Positions 32,975 to 43,389 of a stretch of 64,000 nt of DNA are shown one piece after another. Made by a program: the position numbers and the translations under genes. Position 1 is the first letter of the stretch, and every line of letters starts with the position of its first letter. This DNA is from Gigantopelta aegis (lineage: Eukaryota > Mollusca > Gastropoda > Neomphalida > Peltospiridae), in NCBI RefSeq assembly GCF_016097555.1, contig NC_054706.1, positions 46,735,039 to 46,799,038 of the forward strand, written 5' to 3'. The notes under the pieces are model-generated. The model did no database searches, was not told the origin of the DNA, and was given only the letters and a program-made list of their open reading frames with translations.

Positions 32975-33312
32975 CTTGAGTTGCCTTTTAGTACACCGAA
33001 TCATTAATTTCTCACCTTTCTTTCAGAGTTTTTTTTCCCATCGATTTCAATATCCCATATTATAAGAAAATCCATTTAAGTCGCATAATTTAATGCTCGT
33101 TTGTTCTTGCGTTGTTATGCATGAAGCAATTTTATATCTTTATATTGACTTTCATTTTATTTTTACTCTCTTTAACTTTCTTTTGAAAATTAAAGATACA
33201 GTAGTAAAGCTGTAAAATGACAGTTTTGCTATTAAAACCTTCCGTATTAAAAAACGTTTGCTTCAACTACATGTATAAACAATTACAACCAAATAATTTA
33301 ATATACTAATTT

Positions 33313-33314
<2 letters not shown>

Positions 33315-33372
<58 letters not shown>

Positions 33373-33382
33373 TATATATATT
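33315..33382. repeat. AT dinucleotide array
   Basis: About 65 bases of TA repeats, 340 bases after the stop of tetraspan gene 2. Confidence 0.9.
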
Positions 33383-33449
33383 ATATGTTTGAGAATCTTT
33401 AGAAGACGATCAACGGAATTGGGCGTGTAAGTTCAGACGAACACTCCGT

Positions 33450-33692
33450 AATGCTAGGATCAGACTGTCAACTGTCACGACGAGGTTTGTCAACTCGACA
33501 GTTGCGTTGTAATTTCCTACACTCCCAACGTACTTGTGCGCTCAGATTAACAACTAATTGGCCGTAGGGGTTGTATACGACGCGGATAGAGTTGTACGAG
33601 CGCTCAGACTAGCAACTGGACAGTCGTAGAAGTTGTGAGATCGGCGAGTTGACCAACTTCGTCCTGACAGTTAGTAGTCGGATCCTAGTATT
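33450..33692. mobile_element. Foldback MITE with AATGCTAGGATC ends
   Basis: AATGCTAGGATCAGACTGTC is mirrored by AGTAGTCGGATCCTAGTATT. Inner arms with AACTGTCACGACGAGGTT and CAACTCG also pair. About 243 bases, just downstream of tetraspan gene 2. Confidence 0.7.
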
Positions 33693-33917
33693 GCCAGGCT
33701 TGTGTTGCCGACACGTTTGCGGTCTTTCTCTCTCTAACGGCCTGATCTAAGTATCGGCAGTCAATTCGCCAACTTTTGTGGATTCGCCGATTTTACTGTT
33801 TACTTGGTTTTTAAATAAATAACATCCGAGGTATTTATGCAAACATTGTGTACGGGGTAGTTATTTATGACATGTAAAAATAGAGAAATATGGCATCTGT
33901 AGTTACGAACTCTTTTT

Positions 33918-33947
33918 TCTTCTTCTTCTTCTTCTTCTTCTTCTTCT

Positions 33948-34033
<86 letters not shown>
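33918..34033. repeat. TTC then CT array
   Basis: TTC repeats to 33951, then CT to 34033, where a SINE D is inserted; CT resumes at 34424-34491. Confidence 0.9.
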
Positions 34034-34035
<2 letters not shown>

Positions 34036-34415
34036 CGGCCTCGGTGGCGTCGTGGTAGGCCATCGGTCTACAGGCTGGTAGGTACTGGGTTCGGATCCCA
34101 GTCGAGGCATGGGATTTTTAATCCAGATACCGACTCCAAACCCTGAGTGAGTGCTCCGCAAGGCTCAGTGGGTAGATGTAAACCACTTGCACCGACCAGT
34201 GATCCATAACTGGTTCAACAAAGGCCATGGTTTGTGCTATCCTGCATGTGGGAAGCGCAAATAAAAGATCCCTTGCTGCTAATCGGAAGAGTAGCCCATA
34301 TAGTGGCGACAGCGGGTTTCCTCTCAAAATCTGTGTGGTCCTTAACCATATGTCTGATGCCATATAACCGTAAATAAAATGTGTTGAGTGCGTCGTTAAA
34401 TAAAACATTTTTCTT
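34034..34415 (+). mobile_element. SINE D, full length, inserted in a CT array
   Basis: ACCGGCCTCGGTGGCGTCGT head to tail A (GAGTGCGTCGTTAAATAAAA), with CT repeats on both sides. Confidence 0.9.
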
Positions 34416-34419
34416 TCTT

Positions 34420-34423
<4 letters not shown>

Positions 34424-34491
<68 letters not shown>
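34424..34491. repeat. CT array, right side of the SINE D insertion
   Basis: Continuation of the CT array at 33952-34033. Confidence 0.85.
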
Positions 34492-34497
<6 letters not shown>

Positions 34498-34574
34498 AAT
34501 GAGAGAAATATTTTTAAACCAAATCTTAAATGAGTATTTAATTGGCGACTCTTATGCCCCACTCTTCTCTCAAG
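34492..34574. repeat. Direct repeat A next to a CT array
   Basis: ATGAGAGAAATATTTTTAAA, CCAAATCTTAAATGAGTATT and a following ACTCTTCTCTC are repeated at 35419-35494, also directly after a CT array. 34590-34700 holds a further two-copy tandem repeat (CCGTTCTT..., ATCCACATCATGGACTT). Confidence 0.8.
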
Positions 34575-34773
34575 TCTAAACAAATATGTCCGTTCTTCCT
34601 GGGGAACTTGAACGAAAATAGATCCACATCATAGACTTCAACATATTTCCGTTCTTGGGGAACGAACGAATAAAAATAAATCCACATCATGGACTTATAT
34701 AATAATAATAATATAGTCCACTGCTGTTATGGATACGACAGATGACAACACAGAACGGACGTGTTCTTATTTA

Positions 34774-35115
34774 GTTCAGTACAACTTTATTTTCGTACTT
34801 ATATTCCATTAAAGTTCAACCAAGCTGTCCTGGGCACACACCTCAGTGTTCTAGCATTTAAAAGTTAGCAAACAGCAAAAACACATACAGATGTACAGTT
34901 CCTGAACCTAGTCCGAGTTGTTTGTGATGGCATCGTGGGTTGAGTAAGTTCTGTTTTGTATCACTCTCTACCGCTTGAATCGTTAGTGAAACAATGTTAA
35001 AATGTAATATACAAACATGAAAGTCTAAACATACTAAACGTAAGTTTCGCTTCCTTATTTTATCACCATATCATTTATCAGTGGTATTCTATATGAACGC
35101 GTTGACGTACATGTT
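34774..35115 (-). repeat. 340-base dispersed repeat, copy 2 (inverted)
   Basis: Inverted partner of 26981-27320. Together they enclose the second and last exons of tetraspan gene 2. Confidence 0.7.
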
Positions 35116-35168
35116 TATGTGTGTATGCGTAGGTATATAATTTGTATGTATGTATATACAGGACTTCT

Positions 35169-35207
<39 letters not shown>

Positions 35208-35367
35208 GTTCTATTGCCAGCCCCTTGTTTACAATTAGAACAACACATGCCAAGGGTAAAACATGGGTTGTGTACATAAAAATAATAAAACAACATAATA
35301 TAATACTTTAGGGTACTGGCTGGTAAACCCCACCTCACCCTACCCCCACCCCCTCTCCATCCCGCCC

Positions 35368-35370
35368 CTC

Positions 35371-35421
<51 letters not shown>

Positions 35422-35494
35422 AATGAGAGAAATATTTTTAAACCAAATCTTAAATGAGTATTTAATTGACGGCTTTTATGCCCTACTCTTCTCT
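35368..35494. repeat. CT array and direct repeat B
   Basis: CT array to 35418, then the second copy of the 80-base sequence at 34492, with a few differences. Confidence 0.8.
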
Positions 35495-35763
35495 CATCCT
35501 CCACGTCCCTCTCTTCTCTCGTCATCCCTTTACTTGACCACCCCCCACCCACCCCCCCACCCCCCATGTCGTAAGTATTGCCATTATTGATAATGTAAAA
35601 TTTTTCTAATAAAACCGATAAAGGCAGGGTCCCAAACCACCTTGGTAGTAAAATGTGTTACATCTGACATTTATTGTTTTAGAATATGGGGAGTTACATG
35701 ACATTCAATACAATTATTTCAAGGATGTAAGGGGGCGGGGGCTCGCAGTAGGTTCTTCCGTCA

Positions 35764-35985
35764 CAGGATCGAACCACCCCAATGGACCCATTCTCTGATT
35801 GTTTTTTTTCTTTCCACATTCCAACCAGTAGACCACGACTGGTATACCAAAAGCCGTGGTATGTGCTGTCCTATATGTGGGAAGATGTATATAAAAGATC
35901 CTTTGATGGTAATGTAAAAATTACCAAATGTTTGACATCCAATAGTCGATGATGAATAAATCAATGTGCTCTAGTGGTGTCGTTT
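35764..35985 (+). mobile_element. SINE B, partial
   Basis: GGATCGAACCACCCCAATGG, body, and tail B to CTCTAGTGGTGTCG; internal deletion. Confidence 0.75.
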
Positions 35986-35989
35986 ATTA

Positions 35990-36630
35990 GCGATATAGAT
36001 AAAATCTTGTAACAGCCAAGATAGTTGCACCTGAATTGTTACTATAGTATGCAATACACAGAGACTAACGGCAGAAACACACGTGCAATTGCTTTATCAT
36101 GGATGTTGCCTCCATCCCTGCATGAAAAATATTTAACCCAACTTTATCTCATTTCGTGGTAATTTGTTAAAACATTTCTTTATTTACACTAATTTAAAAC
36201 AAATAAAAAGTATTATTATTAATTTATTTATTTGTAAAAACAAATGTTACATATGAGTTGGTATTGAATTTAGAACGTAATAATGTTTTTCTATGAATTA
36301 TTCATTATAGAGTTTGCATGATAATTCATCACCGGTTCTGTTTTGGCACAAATGGACTATAAAGGTTGCATTGTACCAAAGCAGAAATTTTAGTGTCAAA
36401 GTTCGGCTCTCATCGCAAGGCTTGAAATACCGGTAAAGTTTGTAGACTTAGCAGCCGCAGCGGCGTAGATGGAGGGGGTAGTGGGGGCATACCCCCAATC
36501 CTTTTAAAAATAAACCTATTAAATTTATAAAATAATCCATCCATCCATACATAATGTGGGTGCCCCCCCAAAATAATTATCAAAAAATCGCAAGTAATTT
36601 TTACAGGAGACAGACGTACTTATCACCGGG
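35990..36630. other. No feature recognised
   Basis: AT-rich; a GGGGGCATACCCCC hairpin and a CCATCCATCCATACAT run near 36490-36550. Confidence 0.5.
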
Positions 36631-36925
36631 GCGGGACATAGCCCAGTGGTAAAGCGCCCGTCGGTGACCCTATTGGGCTATTTCTCGTTCCAACCAGTGC
36701 TCCATAACTGGTGTAACAAAGGCCGTGGTAATGCACTATCCTGTCTGTTGGATGGTGCATATAAAAGATTCATTGCTGCTAATTGAAAAAGAGTAGCTCA
36801 TGAAGTGGCGACAGTGGGTTTCATCTCTCTATATCTGTGTGGTCCTTAACCATATGTCTGACGCCATATGACCGTAAATAAAATGTGTTGAGTGTGTCGT
36901 GAAATAAAACATTTCCTTCCTTCCT
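36631..36925 (+). mobile_element. SINE A, full length
   Basis: GCGGGACATAGCCCAGTGGT head with a small deletion, body, tail A. Confidence 0.85.
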
Positions 36926-37417
36926 TCCTCATCTTCTCTATAACTGAGGCTGAGCTCGTTGTTCTCTTGTATTTTAATTTCATAATGTTCTAAAATACAT
37001 CCCAGAGGTCCTAATTTTCCACACATTGTCCCCAATCCTCCACTCACCCCATGCTGTCTATTTCCGGCAGGTTATATATTTTCTTGACAGAATATGTTTT
37101 GGCCTGCTATTTCAAAAAAGAAAAAAACCCAAACAACCAAACCCAAACCAACAACAAAAAGAAAGAAAGAAAAAAGCCCTGTTATTGGTAATGATACGCT
37201 ATATTTTTTTTAAAACCCAAAACCCCACCTTTAACATGATCGGCAATGGAAATTGATTTGGTCCAATGGAACCTAGTTATGAAAATAGAGAATATTACTT
37301 GAGTGGCCATTCGAGTTTGATACGTTTTAAAACCATTTGTATGATAAATCGTGTCTAACGGACACGAATGTAGTATTCCATTTCTTAAAAATCCTCAATA
37401 CCCCACCCCCCCCAAAA

Positions 37418-37535
37418 AAAAAAAAAAAACAACAACAAAAAAAAAAACAAAAAAAAAAAAAAAAAACAACAACAACAACAACAACAACAACAAAAAACAC
37501 ACACACAAAAACAACAACAAAAAACAACAACAACC
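37418..37535. repeat. A-rich CAA array
   Basis: Poly(A) with AAC and CAA repeats after a C-run at 37405. Confidence 0.85.
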
Positions 37536-37645
37536 CACCAGGTTTTAAGCAAATTTAAATGTCTTTTCCGACTAAAACGTATTTATTTTCAGCCCTTTCG
37601 ATTTTAGCTAACTTATGCGTCACAGACAAATCAACTTTGGGTTAA

Positions 37646-38522
37646 ATAATACTAATCTTAGACTAGACTACCAACTGTCACGACGAAGTTGACCGACTCG
37701 CCGATCTCACGACTTCTACGACTGTCCAGTTGCAAGTATGAGCACTCTTACAACTTGTTTGCGCGGGACGTAGCCCAGTGGTAAAACTTTGCTTGATGCG
37801 CGGTCGGTCTGGGATCGATCCCCGTCGGTGAGCCCATTGGGCTATTTCTCGTTCCAGTCAGTACACCACGACTGGTATTATCAACGGCCATGGTATGTGC
37901 TATCCATCCTGTCTGTGGGATGGCGCATATAATAAAATATCCCTTGCTACTAATGGAAAAAATTTAGCGGGTTTCCTCTCTAAGACTATATGTCAAAATT
38001 ACCAAATGTTTGACATCCAATAGCCGATGATTAATAAGTCAATGTGCTCTAGTGGTGTCGTTACCCACCCACCCCCAAAATAAAAAAAAACCCCCAAAAA
38101 CACAAAAATAAAATATATATATAGAGGATACTCCCCGAGTGTCTTGTGATATCATAAATCCGAGGCTTTTATCAACGAACTCGTGCTGATAAATTATATC
38201 GCAAGAAACGAGGGGGTATTCTTTTTATCATCCATTATCATTCTTTTCATTTGCGACAGTTGTAAACAATGTCAGTAATGTGGGTTGATTGTCAGCGGTA
38301 GACTCATTAACTAGCAGAACGGCAGTGGCGTGACGTCACTAATGGTAGGTTTAGCGCTAAAACAAACATTGTTTTGTGATTAAAATTTGCGGAGATATCG
38401 CAAATTATAGTGCCAGCGATATCTCCAACAAAAGCCTTTAATGGATGATAAATATAAATTACAACTCCATTATCGTCGAATACAACCCTTACAACCGATT
38501 AGTTGTTAATCTGAGCGTATAT
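37646..38522. mobile_element. Second copy of the AATGCTAGGATC MITE, interrupted
   Basis: 37646-37755 matches one side (AACTGTCACGACGAAGTTGA, CTACGACTGTCCAGTTGCAA) and 38459-38522 the other (TACAACCCTTACAACC, ATTAGTTGTTAATCTGAGCG). The interrupting block is flanked by TTACAACT (37748-37755 and 38459-38466) and holds a SINE B plus a hairpin at 38128-38223. Confidence 0.6.
37762..38061 (+). mobile_element. SINE B, full length
   Basis: GCGGGACGTAGCCCAGTGGT head, body, tail B; part of a block inserted in a MITE. Confidence 0.85.
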
Positions 38523-40359
38523 ATTTTTTTTTACTAGAGCCGTTTTTCGTAACTGAAATCATACTTTACTTAGATTTTATTGTTTAGATTATCCATTTTA
38601 GTACATTCCAATTGTTTTTGGTCATTCTGGTGTTTGTAATATCACAAAATGCATTACTCATAGTTTTAAAAACGCACGTGCGTCTGAGAAGCAGCAGTTA
38701 TGGAGTCGAGTTTTATTTAGTCTATTTTTAGAGGCTATTTCATCATTTCAGTCACAGACTCATGTTTCACTCAATTGTAACTTTTTTCCAAATGTGTTAT
38801 ATGTTTGTAGATTAACTAAACTGCTCAAGGCGAAAAAAAAAATCATATCCCCCCGCCACCTCGACCACCCCCTGCGCACGCCCAGTCTGCTTAAGCCTAG
38901 TTGTTGCATGTAAACGTAAATCTACGACTAAACCAAAATTCTTATTACTATTATAGTTCAAGAAATATAGTCGTGAAGCACTGGCTGGAACGAGAAATAG
39001 CCTAATGAGCCCACCGACGGCTCATCAAGCGAGCGCTTTACTACTGGGCTACGTTCCGTTGTTTGTTTAAATAAAATCCTGGGAGAAAGTGCTACACTCC
39101 CGATTCTCCATTTCAGGATACTGATATTGATAAAAGTGCTGTCATGTTACCAGTGAAGTTTGTACTGGGAATCGCCTTGCTGACCTCTATGGTCTAATCC
39201 AGTATTATAGACGGTGGGTTCGTATCTCCGCACCTGCTCTCACCCAGCAGTCTCCACCAGGAAAGGCGAGTGATCGCTTACGCTCCTCTCCACACTGGCC
39301 TATAAAGTTTTAGGAGAGTGGCAAATTGATCGCCTTGCGCGCATAGAACAACTTTAGGAGAATGATTGTCTGCTCGCCTTAATTTTTCTCATTGCGAAGA
39401 TTGCCCAGCGTGATTGCACAGACTACAGCGACATTAACCACACTAACCACAAACATTCACCGGAGAGCGGTCATAACCGTACAAATGTCGCCTAGCTCTT
39501 GAACAGCAGAGTACTCTGGCCAAATATATGCATGCGTGCGTGTAATAACGCAATGGGTATTTAGCTTATATTTTCTTACATAAATAATATGTCATCAATA
39601 TTAGGCATACAGACCAATGCTATATTGGTAACAACTGTAACTGAAAGAAGATACTGTTCACATCGGGATTTTTTTTTTTTTTTTTTTTTTTAATAAAATG
39701 TGGTTTTAAACAAAAACCACAGCTGGGTTTTTTGGTAATAAAACAGCAGGTTTTTTTTAACATTACTTACCAAAGCATATTTAAAAAACAAGAAGACACA
39801 AAACCCAAACAATGGTTGCTTTTATAGGAAGACGAGAGCAGGCAATGCACATGCAAACGTATTTTCATATGCAATGCTGTGTAACAGTGTTGTAATAAAT
39901 ACACCAGTTATGCTTTTTACTGAAAACTTATTTTTTTTAAATCTGATTTGAACAAAATCCTCTTTCATTTACAATTGTTATCAATAATGTTATTTGTCCG
40001 CATACTTAATACATGTGATTTGACATTTCTGTAAGAAATAATTCAGTGCGTTATTTATGCCTCTCAGTACATGTATGTACGCCATGCGTGCATATGTATG
40101 GATGGATTATTGTTTTGTGTGTGTGGTTCGATTTATCAATTTGTTTATGTAAATATGTATTTTTGCCATTTCTACACAACTGGACAATTTAACACTGGCC
40201 AGCATTTCCCACTTATTACATGTTACTGACCACCAAATGTATTTTTGTGAACTTTATGCTTCAAGATTGTTCCAGAATTGAGGACATTGGGAGCCGATTG
40301 GGGATCGGAGGCCATAACACTCACTACTCACGAAATAAAACATTACAGAAACCATGCTA
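38523..40359. other. No gene recognised
   Basis: Unique-looking apart from a SINE head (38968-39060), a possible TAGCCCGAG MITE arm near 39465-39520, and a T-run at 39670. Confidence 0.45.
38968..39060 (-). mobile_element. SINE A/B head fragment
   Basis: Minus-oriented head ACGTAGCCCAGTAGTAAAGC and the first part of the body. Confidence 0.7.
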
Positions 40360-40532
40360 AAGTTTGTTTTGTTAAACAACACCACTAGAGCACACTATTG
40401 GATGTCAGACATTTGGTAATTTTGACATTTAGTCTTAGAGGAAACCCACTACATTTTTCCATTAATAGCAAGGAATCTTTTATATGCACCACCCTACAGA
40501 CAGGATAGCACATACCACGGCCTTTGATATAA
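40360..40532 (-). mobile_element. SINE B, 5' truncated
   Basis: Tail B and body to AAAGGCCGTGGTATGTGCTA. Confidence 0.8.
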
Positions 40533-40814
40533 CACTTCTGCATACATTGGGGAAAATATGTGACAGACCCCAGACATAAAATAATATGACAATTCTGAAG
40601 CAGCTTTTGTGATATCTTTGTAGACTGTAATAAACCTAATTTTAAGCAATTATATTATTACTATTTCAGTTGGGTGAAGTTAAGATTCCCCCAAAATTAA
40701 CTTTATGCCACTAAGTAACCAGGAAATCCAGAAGGAAGAATAGTTTGGACTGTCAGGGTTTCTGCTAGAAAGACATTTTTGGGTATGGCGCTATGGAATT
40801 GAATATTTACAATG

Positions 40815-41135
40815 AAGGAAGGAAATGTTTTATTTAATGACGCACTGAACACATTTTATTTATGGTTATATGGCGTCAGACATGGTTAAGAACCACACCG
40901 ATATTACGAGAGGAAACCCGCTGTCGCCACTTCATGGGCTACTCTTTTCCATTAGCAGCAAGGGATTTTTTGTATGCACCATCCCACAGACAGGATAGTA
41001 CATACCCACGGCCTTTGTTACACGTTGTGGAGCACTGGCTGGAACGAGAAATAGCCAAATGACCCACCGATGGGGATCGATCCTAGATCGACCGCGCATC
41101 AAGTGAACGCTTTACCACTGGGCTAGGTCCAGCCC
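40815..41135 (-). mobile_element. SINE A, full length
   Basis: Head GGCTGGACCTAGCCCAGTGG, body, tail A; nested in the hAT-like element 40754-42469. Confidence 0.85.
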
Positions 41136-41245
41136 TATTTACAGTGCGTGTGCTGAATGCAATAACAGTCAACATGAGATTTGGGGACCTCCCCCAGAAA
41201 GAAAATGGGTTAGGTTTAGGGTTAGGGTTAAAAAAAATTATACAG

Positions 41246-42389
41246 TAAGGCCAAACAAAAAAATAGGTGTTTCCGGTCGACCGACCGTCCCTAGTTTACA
41301 CCCCCCCCCCACTAATTTTTTTCTCTCTTGAACTGAAAAAAAAAGAAGAGAAAAATAAAAGTAAAAATAAAAGGACACATCATCACCAAACAAGAGTATT
41401 TCCTTCCTTGCACATTGTTTACGTACTATTATACGATACATTTTGCACATGTAATTCCCTTCCGAAAAACATCGAGAAATTATGGAAAATCTTTTGTAAT
41501 AGAGTTCCTTCCCCTGATTAGCTACCACAGAACAGCTTAGGGTTGCACTATACCAATTCATTTCCGGCTTGGTCAAAGTTCGTGGTGCACCGAACTTTTG
41601 ATAGAGAAGTTAACACCACAAGTCCTGTGATTGGTTATAAATGTGAGTGTGTTGGTTGTAAAAAAATGTTTCATCTGGGCTAAAAATGTATGCAATTTTA
41701 TTTGATGTAGTACCACCGTGTCAAGTAGCCTGTAAAAAAAAAAGTACTCAAATTTTGTGCGAAACTAGGAGTGTTGCAGAAACATCTGGTTATACCGGAA
41801 ATGAGCCATGAAAGGTACCATTTTCTGCAGTTAATACTTTGAGGTAGGGGTTGTAGTACTGATATTTATGGGTCACAGTTTGGTCGATATATTGCATATA
41901 GTGTTTTTAAACACAAACGTTAACGTGGTCGCCTATGGGATTTGAATTGGTATAGTCCAACCTTAGTCGGTCAGGAAGTAACCGAATGTACGAACATAGC
42001 CTTGGTACAGGTTATTTCGATTAAATATAATCGTATCAATTCAGCTTAATTCTCGTCTTCACTTAAATCAACAGGTCTTATTATTAATGCATCTCAAATG
42101 TTTGCATAAAGTATTTAAATTAAGAACAACGAAATTAATACAAATGTCCCATTAATTTAAGGAAATACACAAACAGTGCATACCAATACTACTACTACTA
42201 CTACTACAACGACGACAACAACAATAACAATGATAATGATGATAAATAATAATAATAATAATTATTATTATTATTATGATAGTATTCAATTTAAAAAACA
42301 ACAAAAAAACAAAACAAAAAACAACCTACCTACCTACCCTAATTGTTTTGGGGATGCAATCGGAAACACACCTATTTTTTTGTTTGGCC
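41246..42389. mobile_element. Element with GGCCAAACAAAAAAATAGGTG ends
   Basis: AGGCCAAACAAAAAAATAGG at 41246 and its complement near 42389 are inverted repeats, followed inward by TTTCCGG. It is nested inside the hAT-like element. A half of the same family lies at about 43143 (AGGCCAAAAAAAAAAAATCA, TTTCCGGTC). Confidence 0.55.
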
Positions 42390-42529
42390 TAATGATGTCA
42401 TTAATTTTTTTCAAAACCTGCAAAACATCTGGGTATGCCATATCCATTATACTCTGGCAGAAACCCTAACTGAAGATAAATATTTATCTTACAGTGTATT
42501 AAAATGTCCAATAGAGTGAAAAACAAGAA

Positions 42530-42767
42530 AGTTGTTTATCGAAAATGGTTTTATTATTTAGTACAGAGTGTATATGTTTTGAGTATAAGTTTTTAAGTAT
42601 AAATGTGGGTTTTTTAAACTTCACATTTTATATTTTAACTGCTTCAAGTTAAAAGATACAGATAGAGTTATGTCCAGAATTGTTTCTCAGATAATTATTC
42701 CTTGATTACAGAACAATGTCAGTTTGCATTAAAAGCATGGCTAAATATATTTGTTTGTTCTCGTCGG
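42530..42767 (-). promoter_or_regulatory. Probable 3' UTR and poly(A) signal of the cyclophilin gene
   Basis: Downstream of the stop on the minus strand lies AT-rich, non-repeat sequence. An AATAAA (TTTATT on the plus strand, 42550-42555) lies about 215 bases after the stop. No other element is visible between stop and signal. A hAT-like element begins just beyond (ends at 42469). The signal is seen; its use is inferred. Confidence 0.45.
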
Positions 42768-42900
42768 TTATAACTGTCCACTCTTGGCTACAACAACTTT
42801 TTTTGTTGGCTTGCCCGACTGGGAGCCCACTTTCTCGACTGTCTGAACTACATCCATTCCTTCTATCACCTTCCCGAACACCACGTGCTTGCCATCCAAC
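42768..42900 (-). CDS. PPIA-like: Cyclophilin exon 5: C terminus and stop
   Basis: This 133-base terminal exon follows a CTATTTAG acceptor in phase 2 and ends with TAA at 42768-42770. It codes [39 protein letters not shown] and SGQL. The His equivalent to His126 of cyclophilin A is present, and the SGQL end is usual for PPIA-like proteins. Exons 2-5 together give about 141 residues, so only the N-terminal strand is missing. A second, decayed copy of this exon lies just upstream on the same strand (42938-43020). Confidence 0.92.
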
Positions 42901-42937
42901 CTAAATAGAAAAGAAAGAAACATTTACTGATGGAGAA

Positions 42938-43020
42938 CATTAATTTTCAATCTTTTTGACAACATCCGTAACATTTTCGATTCTACAACGGTTCCAAACA
43001 GAGTGTGCTTGTCATCCAGT
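42938..43020 (-). pseudogene. Decayed tandem copy of the last cyclophilin exon
   Basis: On the minus strand a TATTTTAG acceptor-like site is followed by LDDKHTLFGTVVES, clearly related to [14 protein letters not shown] of the real last exon about 120 bases further on. Beyond it the frame shifts by one base; the next frame reads NVTDVVKKIEN and then stops. Spliced to exon 4 it would make TG|A, an immediate stop. It therefore looks like a duplicated exon that has lost function. DVVKKIE is closer to other cyclophilins than the DVVQTVE of the present exon, so the copy may keep an older sequence state. Confidence 0.75.
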
Positions 43021-43061
43021 CTAAAATAGGAACAAGGAAGATTTGCTGAAAGAATTTACTG

Positions 43062-43062
<1 letters not shown>

Positions 43063-43105
<43 letters not shown>
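43063..43105. repeat. CA dinucleotide array
   Basis: About 43 bases of AC, 43 bases upstream (minus strand) of the duplicated cyclophilin exon. Confidence 0.9.
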
Positions 43106-43106
<1 letters not shown>

Positions 43107-43389
43107 CCACAAACTACACACAGACACGACTTAATTAACTTTAGGCCAAAAAAAAAAAATCATTTGTTTCCGGTCACCCGACCGACCCTAAATTTTGCCA
43201 CCGACCCTGAACTTTTTTTTTTTTCTGCTGGGGTTGGGTGGGGGGGGGGGAAGCGCACATAGAAGTTGTGGTCATGGATCGACAAAGCAGACGACAGAAG
43301 TACTCGAGTAGGATAACTCTTACACGTCAGTGTGTGTGTTAAATGGAGGTTGAGGGGTTCGTGGGGGGGGGGGGGGGGGGGGGGGGGGC

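Larger units (their letters stand above)
40754..42469. mobile_element. hAT-like element with CAGGGTTTCTGC ends
   Basis: CAGGGTTTCTGCTAGA at the left and TCTGGCAGAAACCCTA at the right are inverted repeats, followed inward by GGGTATGGC / GCCATACCC-type motifs. It holds a SINE A (40815-41135) and another element (41246-42389). Short telomere-like words (GGTTAGGTTTAGGGTTAGGG, 41211-41230) belong to it. Confidence 0.6.

Noticed and set aside
41211-41232. Interstitial telomere repeat (TTAGGG words)
   Set aside because: Only two or three imperfect words; they belong to the hAT-like element and recur in its second copy near 61750.
42180-42280. Asn/Tyr-rich small protein
   Set aside because: Trinucleotide repeats (CTA, AAT, TTA) read in frame.
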